Of a DNA stretch of 64,000 nucleotides, positions 55,661-64,000 are shown piece by piece. Under the pieces are notes generated by a model, which was not told the origin of the DNA, did not search any database, and worked only from the letters and a program-made list of their open reading frames with translations. The translations under genes and the position numbers were made by a program. Location of the stretch: NCBI GenBank assembly GCA_948099385.1, contig CANUEZ040000105.1, positions 4,583,001-4,647,000 on the forward strand, in the 5' to 3' direction. This stretch comes from Fasciola hepatica. Its lineage: Eukaryota; Platyhelminthes; Trematoda; Plagiorchiida; Fasciolidae. The first letter of the stretch is position 1. Each line of letters begins with the position of its first letter.

Positions 55661-56579
55661 AAAAAATCTCAAGGAAAGTTTGGAGACTTGAAGAATTGAG
55701 GGTCTGGATAGTCGCTAGTGGCTCTTACTTTGTCCTGTATTCAAGGGATGTCTTCGGCGTGGATATGATCGCGGAATTTCTTGTTCGTCGCACCCGGGAC
55801 GCATTTTGATGTGCTGATAGGTTTCTTGAAGCGTTGAAATATCTGTCGCAAATGGTTTCGGTGTTCGTTTTATTTACTCTTTGCAACGGGGACGTTTTGA
55901 CTGTACACGTAACGGAAGGTGGAACCATGCAAAATTGTTTATTGAATCGTTAGAAGATCTGAAGGGCGTTTTTCAAGCCAAAGGGCTTGCGAACAACTTC
56001 ATACAGGCTCAGTGCAGTGATAATGGCGGTTTTTGTTGCCTTCTGTTCGAGCTAGAGCGGAGTAAGAGGAAGCGGGTTTGCCAGGGATTGTTAAAGAAAA
56101 TAATTTGTTGAAGTGGGTAAAAATCCAGGACCGTGTGACTTTTTAGGGTGTGTTAATCACCACATGAACGCCAAACGCCATTGATTTCGGAAACCATATA
56201 CACTAGGGAAGTCGTACGACTGCTTAACGGACGGATAACCTCCAGTCACGTGCTCAAGTTCCTGTTTGATCACAGAAAGTTTTGTTGATAAATACGCTGG
56301 GAGCGCGCGTTCACGAGAAAGCCCCTGGTTACAATCTGGTGGTAGATGTTGTCTTCGATCTGCGATGGAGATATTTGCGATTGTGCGAGTGCCGAAGTGT
56401 CGTCAACAACTTTGAAAAATGGTGATAGGACAAGTAGCATAGCAAAAATACAATGGGAACAAATGGATGTCTGCCTGCCATGCGTTTTCAGCGAAGTGAG
56501 ACTATCCGACATCAGGTAGTCGTTGACGTCCACCACAGAGTGAAAGACGGAAATGATCAACTCCAATAATTGCTAGACG
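55661..56579. other. No gene recognised
   Basis: About 900 bp with frames up to 98 codons on either strand and no domain that I can name. It lies between a SINE and the Penelope-like arm. Confidence 0.35.
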
Positions 56580-56793
56580 TACATCTGGATCCAACTGGTG
56601 GGCTTCCCCAAGCGCAACATCGACTGAACTAGAAGCTGAGCGCATATCCTCGATATTATTCGCGTGATCCTATATCGCACTCCAAAATCAATACACCGTT
56701 CTCGGTTTCGCTGAATAATCTCATTACATTGTAGAAAAAGATACGGTAGCGATCAAGCTCGTTTTCGGTAACTTTATCCTCTGGCTAATACAG
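56580..56793 (+). repeat. Penelope-like inverted arm, + copy
   Basis: The segment 56,585-56,700 is the reverse complement of 58,170-58,285 at more than 90% identity by eye (GCGCAACATCGACTGAACTA, then GAAGCTGAGCGCATATCCTC). 56,706-56,793 matches the reverse complement of 57,655-57,745 and ends TCCTCTGGCTAATA before a TA tract. Relative to the minus-strand copy it lacks about 420 bp. Confidence 0.85.
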
Positions 56794-56794
56794 T

Positions 56795-56797
<3 letters not shown>

Positions 56798-56867
<70 letters not shown>
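56798..56867. repeat. TA microsatellite, about 35 units
   Basis: Perfect alternating tract between the + arm and the GIY-YIG region. Confidence 0.97.
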
Positions 56868-56869
<2 letters not shown>

Positions 56870-56879
56870 ACTGGTGCAT

Positions 56880-57570
56880 ATTTTCGGAAGAAAAGAGAGG
56901 GTGTTTACAGCATCAAATTGAGATTGGGTAGTCAATATTGTAGATGTTGTGCGGTTCGGAACAGGGTGGGAAGTTGGTTGTTCGTGGTAGGAAAAACTCG
57001 GTGTAGAAAGTACATCTGGAGTGGGTTGGCTGCCTCCTGTCACGATTGAAAGGTCGCGGTCGAGGTCACCTTGGTTTTGTCTCCCATTTTCCGATCGCGA
57101 CCAGGGTAGCTGAAGTGATTTGACAAATCGTTTGTGTGAACAGAGCGATGGATTTAACAGCCTAATCGCTACTTCCTCCGCTGTTCCCAAGGTGATTTGC
57201 CGAACGATCTTCGGAGAATTCACGGGCACTTTGTAAATTATCTTGAAGGCTTCGTTGTCCACTTGGTGTCCTGTGTCGCAAGGTGCGCCACGATTGCACT
57301 AGTTACGGTTTTTCCAGTTCCTATCCCCAACCAAGCTGGTTTGTGTTCCTTAATTCTTTGGGACAGTTGCCGTGTCGTTTTGCCTACATAGCTTGCCAAA
57401 AATGAGCAAACAAATGAATAGGGTAACATGGAGGGGGAAAGGGTAGGTATTTTGTCTTTGGGTGTCATCGAAATCATTGCCCGGCTAGTAAAGTGGGCGC
57501 TTAGAGTAGCGGCGGGAAATGTAAGGGTGATTGCATCCCTTAGGCACGGAACTAGTAGTTCGCACTTAAC
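56880..57570 (-). pseudogene. Penelope-like GIY-YIG endonuclease fragment
   Basis: Minus strand: an ATLSAHFTSRAMISM lead, PYSFVCSFLASYVGKTTRQL at about 57,360-57,410 (YxG half of GIY-YIG and the conserved Arg), then RIKEHKPAWLG, TSAIVAHLATQDTKW, and after a frame change FKIIYKVPVNSP with a TAEEVAIRLLNPSLC tail at 57,120-57,260. This order is that of the C-terminal endonuclease of Penelope-like elements. The RT domain that should precede it is missing: a TA tract and the 5' segment lie there instead. Inactive fragment. Confidence 0.75.
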
Positions 57571-57572
57571 AT

Positions 57573-57574
<2 letters not shown>

Positions 57575-57659
<85 letters not shown>
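57575..57659. repeat. TA microsatellite, about 42 units
   Basis: Perfect alternating tract between the GIY-YIG fragment and the 5' Penelope-like segment. Confidence 0.97.
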
Positions 57660-57662
<3 letters not shown>

Positions 57663-58290
57663 CCAGAGGATGAATTTATCGAAAACGAGTTTGTTTGCTA
57701 CCGTGCCTTTTTCTATAATGCAATGGGATTATTCAGTGAAACCGATTTCCCTTGAAGTACACAAAGGTGGTCCATTGCCGGTAGTAAAGGATGCCATTTG
57801 TTGGGTTGTGGCAGACAAAACTGCCCTTGGAATGAAAGACAGCGTTTTACCAACGGCGCTTAACTCTAACTGACTAATCTCACGGACACTTCGTGCGGAC
57901 TGCAGCCAAATGATTGGCGGCTTCAAAGGAAAACAAAAGCAGTTGTGAATACGTGCTTGATGGAATCATGGTTTTCCTGATTTTGATAAGTGAAAATTTT
58001 CACACTTCAAAGGAAAATTCCAGCAGATATAAAAACTTGAGTAGAAACTTCATAGGTGAACTGACAGTTATCCCAAGGAAAGAGCCCATAAAGTCAGAAA
58101 AGGTTCGACTCTTTGAGCCGTAGTGCCAGGGATTACGGCTCGAGTTGAGCAGGAGGATTTCATGTGGAAAGAAGGGTGTATTGATTTTGGAGTACGAAAT
58201 AGGATCACTCGAATAATATCGAGGATATGCGCTCAGCTTCTAGTTCAGTCGATGTTGCGCTTGGGGAGGCCAACCCATTGGATCCAGTCG
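57660..58290 (-). mobile_element. Penelope-like 5' segment, - copy
   Basis: Contains both blocks shared with the + arm (58,170-58,285 and 57,655-57,745). Between them is a stretch of about 420 bp absent from the + arm. A minus-strand frame at 57,729-57,926 (VREISQLELSAVGKTLSFIP) resembles the N-terminal region of Penelope-like proteins ahead of the RT (an LS-E-VL-KGL-F-P type block). That match is weak. It ends CATCCTCTGGCTAATA next to the TA tract. Confidence 0.5.
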
Positions 58291-58731
58291 TAAACAAGTG
58301 AAAATTTGGGATGCGCTCCTCAAGGATGAAGTGTATGCAGAATGAACGGCAAATTAATTTGACGGTATTACTGAGAGTTTTATGTTGGCCGATTAAAGGC
58401 GGGAAATTTGGGGGTCAGTTCTGTGAGGGTAGCGGTAGGTGGTTCTAAATTGCGGTTAGCGAAGTAGGACCGAAAATTCCATCATTTAAGCGGAAACTGG
58501 CGACAGTGAAAGTCGAAATTCTGATGTTGTGGATGACCACAGATTGGTGAGCATGAGCCATGGAATCAGTTTAGAGTGAAAAAGTGATGTATGGAGTATT
58601 TTGTAAATTAAGTTGAATTTTCAACCGGTGAGAGGTTTTATTTTTGGCGGAAACTAAAGCAGTAGCAGAGAATGATCGGGAAAATTAGTGCTCAGAACCC
58701 ACATAGCGATTCGGAGTTTAACTTTTGTTCA

Positions 58732-58732
<1 letters not shown>
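58291..58732. other. No gene recognised
   Basis: About 440 bp of intronic sequence without a recognisable feature. Confidence 0.35.

Positions 58733-58774
<42 letters not shown>
58733..58774. repeat. TA microsatellite, about 20 units
   Basis: Perfect alternating tract in SGTA intron 1. Confidence 0.95.
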
Positions 58775-58776
<2 letters not shown>

Positions 58777-58854
58777 AGTAGGATGTGATAACAGAATAAA
58801 GGGTACGTTATTGTGCTCATCGCTGCAGATATTGTCATGACTGTGTGAGAGAGG

Positions 58855-58925
58855 TCAACAGTTTAACTCTGGGGTTGGGAGTTGAACCACGCAAGGCTGC
58901 TTTGTTTGGTCGGTGGTACTACCCC
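58855..58925 (-). repeat. Possible SINE head
   Basis: The minus strand carries GGTTCAACTCCC, a B-box-like word, about 40 bases after GGGGTAGTACCACCGACC. It may be another tRNA-derived head, but the diagnostic body of the family is not visible. Confidence 0.25.
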
Positions 58926-59454
58926 AGATAAGAGTAAAAAACATAATGTCATGAAAGGGATACATTGTGAATCCTAGCGGCATTGCACGTCTTTCTGTGA
59001 TGTCTTTTACACTTGAGGCCATACCCCAAAGGTGTGACGAGGCTCAGATTGTAGTATTCCCGTTGTTGTTAAATTTGAAGACATGTTTGGTAATCCTCTC
59101 CATGAAACGTTTTCCACTCCATTTTCGGCTTTGAACCAAGATGAATCTTTGGTAATGTAGTAATGACAGATTCAATTATGTTCTTAAGGAAACAGCCCAC
59201 CGTGATAGGTTCACTTTTTGCTTAGCCATCAGACTTATTGATGTATATGTGCATATGTTTTTGTAACGCAATAGGGAAATTGGTGGGTGGTAGATCAAAG
59301 ATAAAGTTGACCTCAACTCAAATCTATGAAGACAAAATGAACACATTCCAGAGAATAACATTTCTAACAAAATATGGTAACTAATGAGTCCGACTACAAG
59401 GTAGCATTGGCGTAGCTTTTTATGATATTACATGCTTCGGTATGAGTGTGATAG

Positions 59455-59680
59455 AAAGGGCATACCTTGTAGTCTCGAAGAATCCTTGAACTATTAGGAC
59501 TAGGTGGCAGCCAGATCCTAATAGTTTAAGTGGGGAACCACATCAGGTCCCAGTAGTTCAGGCGTGGTAACAAGCCGGACGACAAAGGATTACTGTCTAC
59601 CACCAAGGTAGCCGGCGATGGTGGCATTCGAAGCACTGACCCCCGATGTGGCTGTCAGATGGTCCAAACCACTCGACTCA
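59455..59680 (-). mobile_element. tRNA-derived SINE, copy 3
   Basis: Minus strand: GAGTCGAGTGG (A box region), TGCTTCGAATGCC (mutated B box), then GGTGGTAGACAGTAATCC, TGTCGTCCGG, TTGTTACCAC and a GATGTGGTTCCCCACT block, as in copy 2. Next to it at 59,690-59,745 is a + strand tail-like fragment (GTGGGCTTTTAAAGCTATGA), so the two pieces face each other. Confidence 0.65.
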
Positions 59681-60002
59681 AACCGGTCATCACTAATAAT
59701 GCAGTGGGCTTTTAAAGCTATGAAATATATTTCTCCCACTCCAATCATGACAAGGGTTTACTAGTAAAAAAACCCAATCAAAAGCCGTATTCTAGAAACC
59801 GTTCAGGATCAAAATAGTTACATGCTTTTGTCACTGTTTCCATTCATGTGATAAACTATTGTCTTCTTGATTGTTTACATTGTGTTTGTCTACTCTCAAG
59901 TAAAAGCCTTTTAGGGTCGGTTCATATTTCTCCGGAAGTGTAACGTTTAGGAATTGACCCAGTGTATACTAATTATTTCATGACCTCAAATTTTATTTGT
60001 AG

Positions 60003-60097
60003 TGGCAAAACAGTGCATTGAAAGCGCTTTTGATTTCTCCACTGATGGTGTTGAGACCATTCCCAATCTACTCCAGTTATTTGGAAACACCACTGAA
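60003..60097 (+). CDS. SGTA: SGTA exon 2
   Basis: Preceded by TTTGTAG and followed by GTAAGT. Encodes VAKQCIESAFDFSTDGVET (Val shared with exon 1) and ends NTTE in phase 0. The QC-E-AF motif completes the N-terminal dimerisation domain begun in exon 1. Length and phase fit both neighbours. Confidence 0.85.
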
Positions 60098-60147
60098 GTA
60101 AGTGCGTTTATAGGTACAATTCAACTCATGACTAGCATTTTTCTCAG

Positions 60148-60211
60148 GCTCCAACTGCTCCTCAGCCTAGTGAGGAGCAGAAAAAAGAGGCAGAGGAACT
60201 AAAAAGACAAG
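60148..60211 (+). CDS. SGTA: SGTA exon 3
   Basis: Acceptor TTTTTCTCAG, donor GTACGT, intron 2 only 50 bp. Encodes APTAPQPSEEQKKEAEELKR plus one further Gln: the charged linker and first helix entry of the TPR domain (the EAE-LK motif is usual in SGTA). Ends with one extra base, which completes a Gly with exon 4. Confidence 0.85.
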
Positions 60212-60250
60212 GTACGTAACTCGCCCACTTAACGAAAAGTGTTTTCAGGA

Positions 60251-60348
60251 AACAACTGTATGACAGACAACAAGTTCGAGGAGGCCGTTTCCTGTTACTC
60301 GAAGGCAATCAAACTGTGGCCCAGCAATGCTGTGTATTATTGTAACAG
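60251..60348 (+). CDS. SGTA: SGTA exon 4 (TPR 1)
   Basis: Acceptor TGTTTTCAG, donor GTGCGT. Encodes GNNCMTDNKFEEAVSCYSKA, then IKLWPSNAVYYCNR with the last codon split. GN at the start and the N of YYCNR are carboxylate-clamp positions that in SGTA and related co-chaperones bind the C-terminal EEVD of Hsp70 or Hsp90. The spacing is that of a complete 34-residue repeat. Confidence 0.88.
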
Positions 60349-60543
60349 GTGCGTTTTATAAATCTACTGGGATATGGGTTTTGCGGGAGGCATGCTATTA
60401 GTTCAAGATTGACGTTTATAATTCGTGTTCTCATATGAACCTCAGGAAATATTTGATAATTTTAAGACCAGTTGCTTACCAAGCCATTCGTTCAGCTTTC
60501 CCCGTCTGATATTCATATTTTCCTTTGTTTCCTCTCACGACAG

Positions 60544-60648
60544 AGCTGCCGCTTACTCCCGAATGGACAGACAAGACAAAGCAATCGAGGACTGTCGAGC
60601 AGCTCTACGAATTGACCCTAAATACAGTAAAGCTTATGGTCGGATGGG
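60544..60648 (+). CDS. SGTA: SGTA exon 5 (TPR 2)
   Basis: Acceptor CTCACGACAG, donor GTGAGT. Encodes AAAYSRMDRQDKAIEDCRAA, then LRIDPKYSKAYGRMG. K and R of KAYGR are the remaining clamp residues. The third TPR, the linker and the glutamine-rich C-terminus expected in SGTA are not in the last 3.3 kb, which is filled by a TA tract and element L, so the gene continues past the right edge. About 157 of the usual 300-350 codons are covered. Confidence 0.9.
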
Positions 60649-60900
60649 GTGAGTGACTGGTAGAATACTCGAAGTAGCTCCCGGTCTTACTTTTGTATAA
60701 TGTGCTTGTAAATTGATGACCAGCGGTACGGTATTATAATTGCAAAAGTTTTGAGATAGCAAATAAAACTGATATGACAGTTATCGAACAGGTAGTACGA
60801 TCAAGTAACCGTTGACATCAATAGCCGAGGTATGGCACGCTTGTTTGTCAGTGATCAAGTATGCATTGCTACAAAACTCGTTTTTGCTAACTGCCCTCCC

Positions 60901-60901
<1 letters not shown>

Positions 60902-60961
<60 letters not shown>
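60902..60961. repeat. TA microsatellite, about 29 units
   Basis: Perfect alternating tract in the intron after exon 5. The preceding CTACAAAACTCGTTTTTGCTAACT resembles the end of the Penelope-like 5' segment next to its TA tract (57,655-57,700), so it may mark a further truncated copy. Confidence 0.95.
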
Positions 60962-60964
<3 letters not shown>

Positions 60965-61154
60965 TTGGGTGTGCAAGAGCTAGAGGTGCAACCTCGAACA
61001 AAAAGGCCGAACGGTGCTGGGGACAGCGCTTTGTACCCTACTCCCGCGACTCTATGATTATTCACGGAACCTCAAGCGCTCATCATGCTACGGCGTCTCC
61101 GGTAAGCGACGTACCTCGTGTCCCGGTGGTCGAGGTGATAAGACAACAAGCTGG

Positions 61155-63193
61155 GATTATTCGCTGCAGGAAAAGGACACACAGCTGATGATGAAACCAA
61201 AGACGAACTCTACAATAATTTGCAGGAGGTAATTAACCGGGTTTCGAGGCGCGACGTACTTTTCATCGCAGGAGATTAGAACACTCGTACAGGTACGGCC
61301 GATGAATCCACTCGCCATATTCTCGAGAAATTCGGCCTTGGTCAGCGCTGCGAGAACGGTGGCCGACAGATTGGTTTAGCCGACATCAATAGAGTGGTTG
61401 TCTGCAGCATTCGATTTCAACACCCCAAGAAGCACCTACTCACATTGTACTCCAATGACGGTCACACTGCACACCAACTCGACCACATCCTGGTGAGAGC
61501 CCGTTGGGCTTCGTTTGTGGAGGATTGCCGAGCGTACCGAGGTGCAAAAACGGACAACACAAACGGCACCGACCATGTCCTCCTACGTGCGTGTTTCAAA
61601 GTTCATCTGTCTACACGTCCTAAAGTGTCTGCACCCTCTCGGATAAACGTTGCTGCCCTAGAAAATCCAGAGAAGCGAGAAGCGTTGTCACGAGCAATCA
61701 CAACCCGACCAACCAGCGCAACCAGTGTACAAGCAGACGAAGTTTCTGTGGGAAGGCAGTGGACTCGAATGAAGACGACAATCACGGAAGCTACTTAGAC
61801 AGTACTCGGGAGAACAAAAAGGCGGACAAAAGGTTGGATCTCGGAGAGCACGCTCCAGCTGTCAACCAAACCACACGAAGCGCGACTGGCAGATAGTAAC
61901 GAACGCTGCAGACTGCAGCGGGAGGCCACACGCTCCGCCAAGGCTGATCGCAAAAGATACTGGATAGAAATAGCTGAAAAAATAGAGACCGCGTCCGGAA
62001 CTGGTGACTTCGGTAAACTGTTCCGCCTTATTCGCAACGCCTCTAATAGGCTTTGTAAACAAAATTCTCTTCTTCGTGATACGGCAGGAAACTTAATACC
62101 CGAACAGAGTAAGAAAATGGACCGATGGGTGGAATACTTTGATCAGCTGCTCAACCGGCCTACGGACCACCGGACGGACCAACCGATATCAACCCCTCCA
62201 GTCCAGTACGGAAGCAACTGTGACCCGCCCAACACCGCGGAAATCACGGGAATGGTAAACAAACTGAAGGACAGAAAGGCTGCTGGGGATGATGGCGTCC
62301 CTCCAGAAGTGTACAAAGCAGGTTCACCGTTATTGATTGACAGTCTGTGTACACTTTTTGGCTCGATTTGGAGAGAGGAAGCATTTCCACCCGACTGGGG
62401 AATGTCTATTCTGCTGCCCATTCCGAATAAAGGTGATAAATCGGCATGTGAGAACTACTGAGGGATCAGCCTGATCGATGTGGCTGCAAAGATCTTTGGT
62501 GCGTTGTTACTAACCCGTTTCTCCGAGGCAAAAGACCGGCGCACTCGCCCGAATCAAGAGGGTTTCCGCCGTGGCAGACGCTGTGTGGATCACATCTTTA
62601 CACTGCGCTGAATACTGGAGAACTTCTATGGGTTCCAGCAGCCAACGGTAGCTTGTTTCATCGACTTCCAGGCAGCCTTTGATTCGGTGAACCGCGAGTC
62701 TCTTTGGACCATAATCCAATCCGATGGGAATCCTAATGAGCTTTTAAGGCTGTTGAGGGGATACTACTCGACAAGTGGTGCCAGGGTTCGTATGTACGGT
62801 GAAGAGTCCCGCGATTTCGCACTCACTACCGGAGTTAGGCAGGGCTGTCCCCTCTCACCGGTGCTATTCAACTACGCCATTGATTGGACAATGCGACAGG
62901 CATTACACAACTACCCTGGCGTTCAGCTTAGCCAGGAAATATGCATCTCGGACCTGGAGTTCGCGGATGCTATTGTCGTGCTAGGAGACTCCCCCGCTAC
63001 GCTACAACCAACCCTCGACCGAATCAATTCCTTCGCGAGGTCCATCGGACTTGAAGTAAATTCGACCGAAACAAAAGCTTTCACAACCCATCTGGGCCCG
63101 ACAATTCAAAAACTGTCGATCAACGACCAACCAGTCGAATACGTCCCTTCATTCAAATACCCAGGCTCAACTCTGCTTCTGAACGGCCAGGCA
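61155..63193 (+). pseudogene. RTE-like endonuclease-RT element L, broken
   Basis: 5'- and 3'-truncated. Endonuclease: VLFIAGD then a TAG in place of the Phe of GDFN (about 61,276), HQLDHILV and TDHVLLRA. Linker: 61,797 TAG, then RYWIEIAEKIETASGTGD and MDRWVEYFDQLLNRP. RT: KAAGDDGVPPEVYKAG, a TGA at 62,459 before GISLIDV, GFRRGRRCVDHIFTLR followed by another TGA, ACFIDFQAAFDSVNR (motif A), VRQGCPLSPVLFNYAIDW (motif B) and FADAIVVL (motif C with Ala for the second Asp). It is a different RTE-like lineage from element G but the same as K. It ends abruptly at 63,193. Inactive. Confidence 0.8.
62739..63193 (+). repeat. 455-bp inverted block, perfect copy 2
   Basis: Identical to the reverse complement of 52,301-52,755. 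It occupies the whole last part of element L up to its 3' truncation. Confidence 0.9.
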
Positions 63194-64000
63194 TTGTAAC
63201 CGCGACCGTGTCAACAACATTTCCACCAGACATCTGAGTTCGGTCAAACATCACACTAAGGGTAACCAGCAGCTTCGAATATTTTCTTTCACACCGACGA
63301 GTAAGATAGGCGAACCACGGTACTTTTGTCTTAAGCATGTTTCTCCAACCACAGGCATAGAGACAATTGTTGTTTATTTCATAACAAAACAGTGCGATGA
63401 AACTAACAAAAAATACGTGACTAAGTGAAATCAGCCTTGTTTGTAAGTTACCCCAAAATACTTTTGACGGTCAGTTCCTCACCATACGGGTGTGATCATA
63501 AGCTGGACGTGTTCAGCATCCGGTTTTTACCGGCGGACAAAGAAGCAACAATTATGAGGAGCTTGATATCCTCAGTAGTTGATAACAGTCTGACCGCCCC
63601 AGTTGCAGCATTAGAAAATGACAGTACGGCAAAAGTCCTTACATTACTACCTTCCCTTTTGCATACTAAGCGTGTTAGGGTCGAGTAACTGTGTTACATC
63701 CGTACGTTATATGGAAGTTGTACCGCTCAATTAACATTGTACTCGACATATGGCGTACACAGTGCTGTCACTTATGTATGTGAATCTGTCAGAGTTGTTC
63801 AAAATTCTGTTGTCGTCGGTGTTGATGCTTCGAAAATCCACCTTATGTTCTTCGTAGGGAAGGCGGACGAACGGTAAAGTAGCGCCGCAGCCTTCTGTTC
63901 ACCTCATGTATTCTTCGTATCGTTCAAATTATTTGTAATTTCTTTCGAAGCCTTGTGTACACTCACACCCAACGATGTCCGTCTAATCGAAATCAGTGGA
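63194..64000. other. No gene recognised
   Basis: Presumably more SGTA intron. A frame at 63,425-63,688 has no recognisable motif and no SGTA similarity. Confidence 0.35.

Larger units (their letters stand above)
45624..60002 (+). other. SGTA: SGTA intron 1 (14.4 kb)
   Basis: Inferred from the GTAAGC donor after exon 1 and the TTTGTAG acceptor before exon 2, with matching phase. The other introns in this gene are about 40 to 195 bp. The size is due to insertion of RTE-like, Gypsy, Penelope-like and SINE copies listed separately. The stretch 45,750-47,167 shows no gene. At 46,140-46,260 there are several loose repeats of a CGGTTTTC-like word. Confidence 0.75.

Noticed and set aside
56774..61065. 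Frames with long Tyr-Ile alternation on both strands
   Set aside because: They are translations of TA microsatellites, not proteins.
63425..63688. Further SGTA exon near the right edge
   Set aside because: The frame has no TPR or glutamine-rich similarity and no convincing acceptor-donor pair in phase with exon 5.
1..64000. CRISPR array, bacterial operon, phage or defence system
   Set aside because: No short direct repeats with unique spacers, no dense coding strand and no Shine-Dalgarno-type spacing. The content is eukaryotic intron and retroelement DNA.

Overview
The window looks like transposon-rich intergenic and intronic DNA of a metazoan. It is most likely a parasitic flatworm (trematode or cestode). 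I infer that from the mixture of decayed CR1-like, RTE-like, Penelope-like, Ty3/Gypsy and BEL/Pao elements, from tRNA-derived SINEs, and from one intron-split eukaryotic gene. There are no bacterial-style operons, rRNA genes or CRISPR arrays. The species cannot be fixed from the sequence alone.

The only host gene I can support is SGTA (small glutamine-rich TPR co-chaperone), on the + strand. Exon 1 is at 45,515-45,623. After a 14.4-kb intron come exons 2-5 between 60,003 and 60,648. The rest of the gene lies beyond the right edge. Intron 1 holds nearly every retroelement between 46 and 60 kb, and a CR1-type element tail ends 36 bp before the start codon.

Layout. 1-1,455: two CR1-like 3' ends in tandem (+). 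2,155-5,945: a heavily mutated Ty3/Gypsy element (-), still readable as gag, protease, RT, RNase H and integrase between two LTR-like direct repeats. 5,946-7,092: CR1 RT fragments (-). 7,093-24,549: three CR1-like copies (called C, D and E here) in one orientation (-), two of them with ORF1, endonuclease/RT ORF2 and a 3' region of about 3 kb. 25,650-30,490: a + strand CR1-like copy (B) between inverted arms of an unidentified repeat. 31,490-34,110: BEL/Pao remnant (-). 37,105-38,262: second copy of the CR1 3' module. 39,030-39,520: possible DNA-transposase scrap. 41,830-45,478: a second CR1-like family (A). 47,168-50,507: the best preserved element, an RTE-like copy (G) with a 967-codon endonuclease/RT frame. 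50,590-54,945: SINE plus nested RTE-like and Gypsy fragments. 55,398-59,745: SINEs and a Penelope-like element arranged with inverted arms and long TA tracts. 61,155-63,193: another RTE-like copy (L).

Most coding frames are dead: frameshifts, stops and lost catalytic aspartates. The main points of interest are structural. First, a 455-bp block is perfectly identical in inverted orientation about 10 kb apart. Second, the RTE element G carries an inverted copy of its own 3' terminus at its 5' end. Third, the Penelope-like element is palindromic. Fourth, two CR1 groups share a 3' terminal motif. Fifth, a retroelement tail abuts the SGTA start. I found no new defence or metabolic system.
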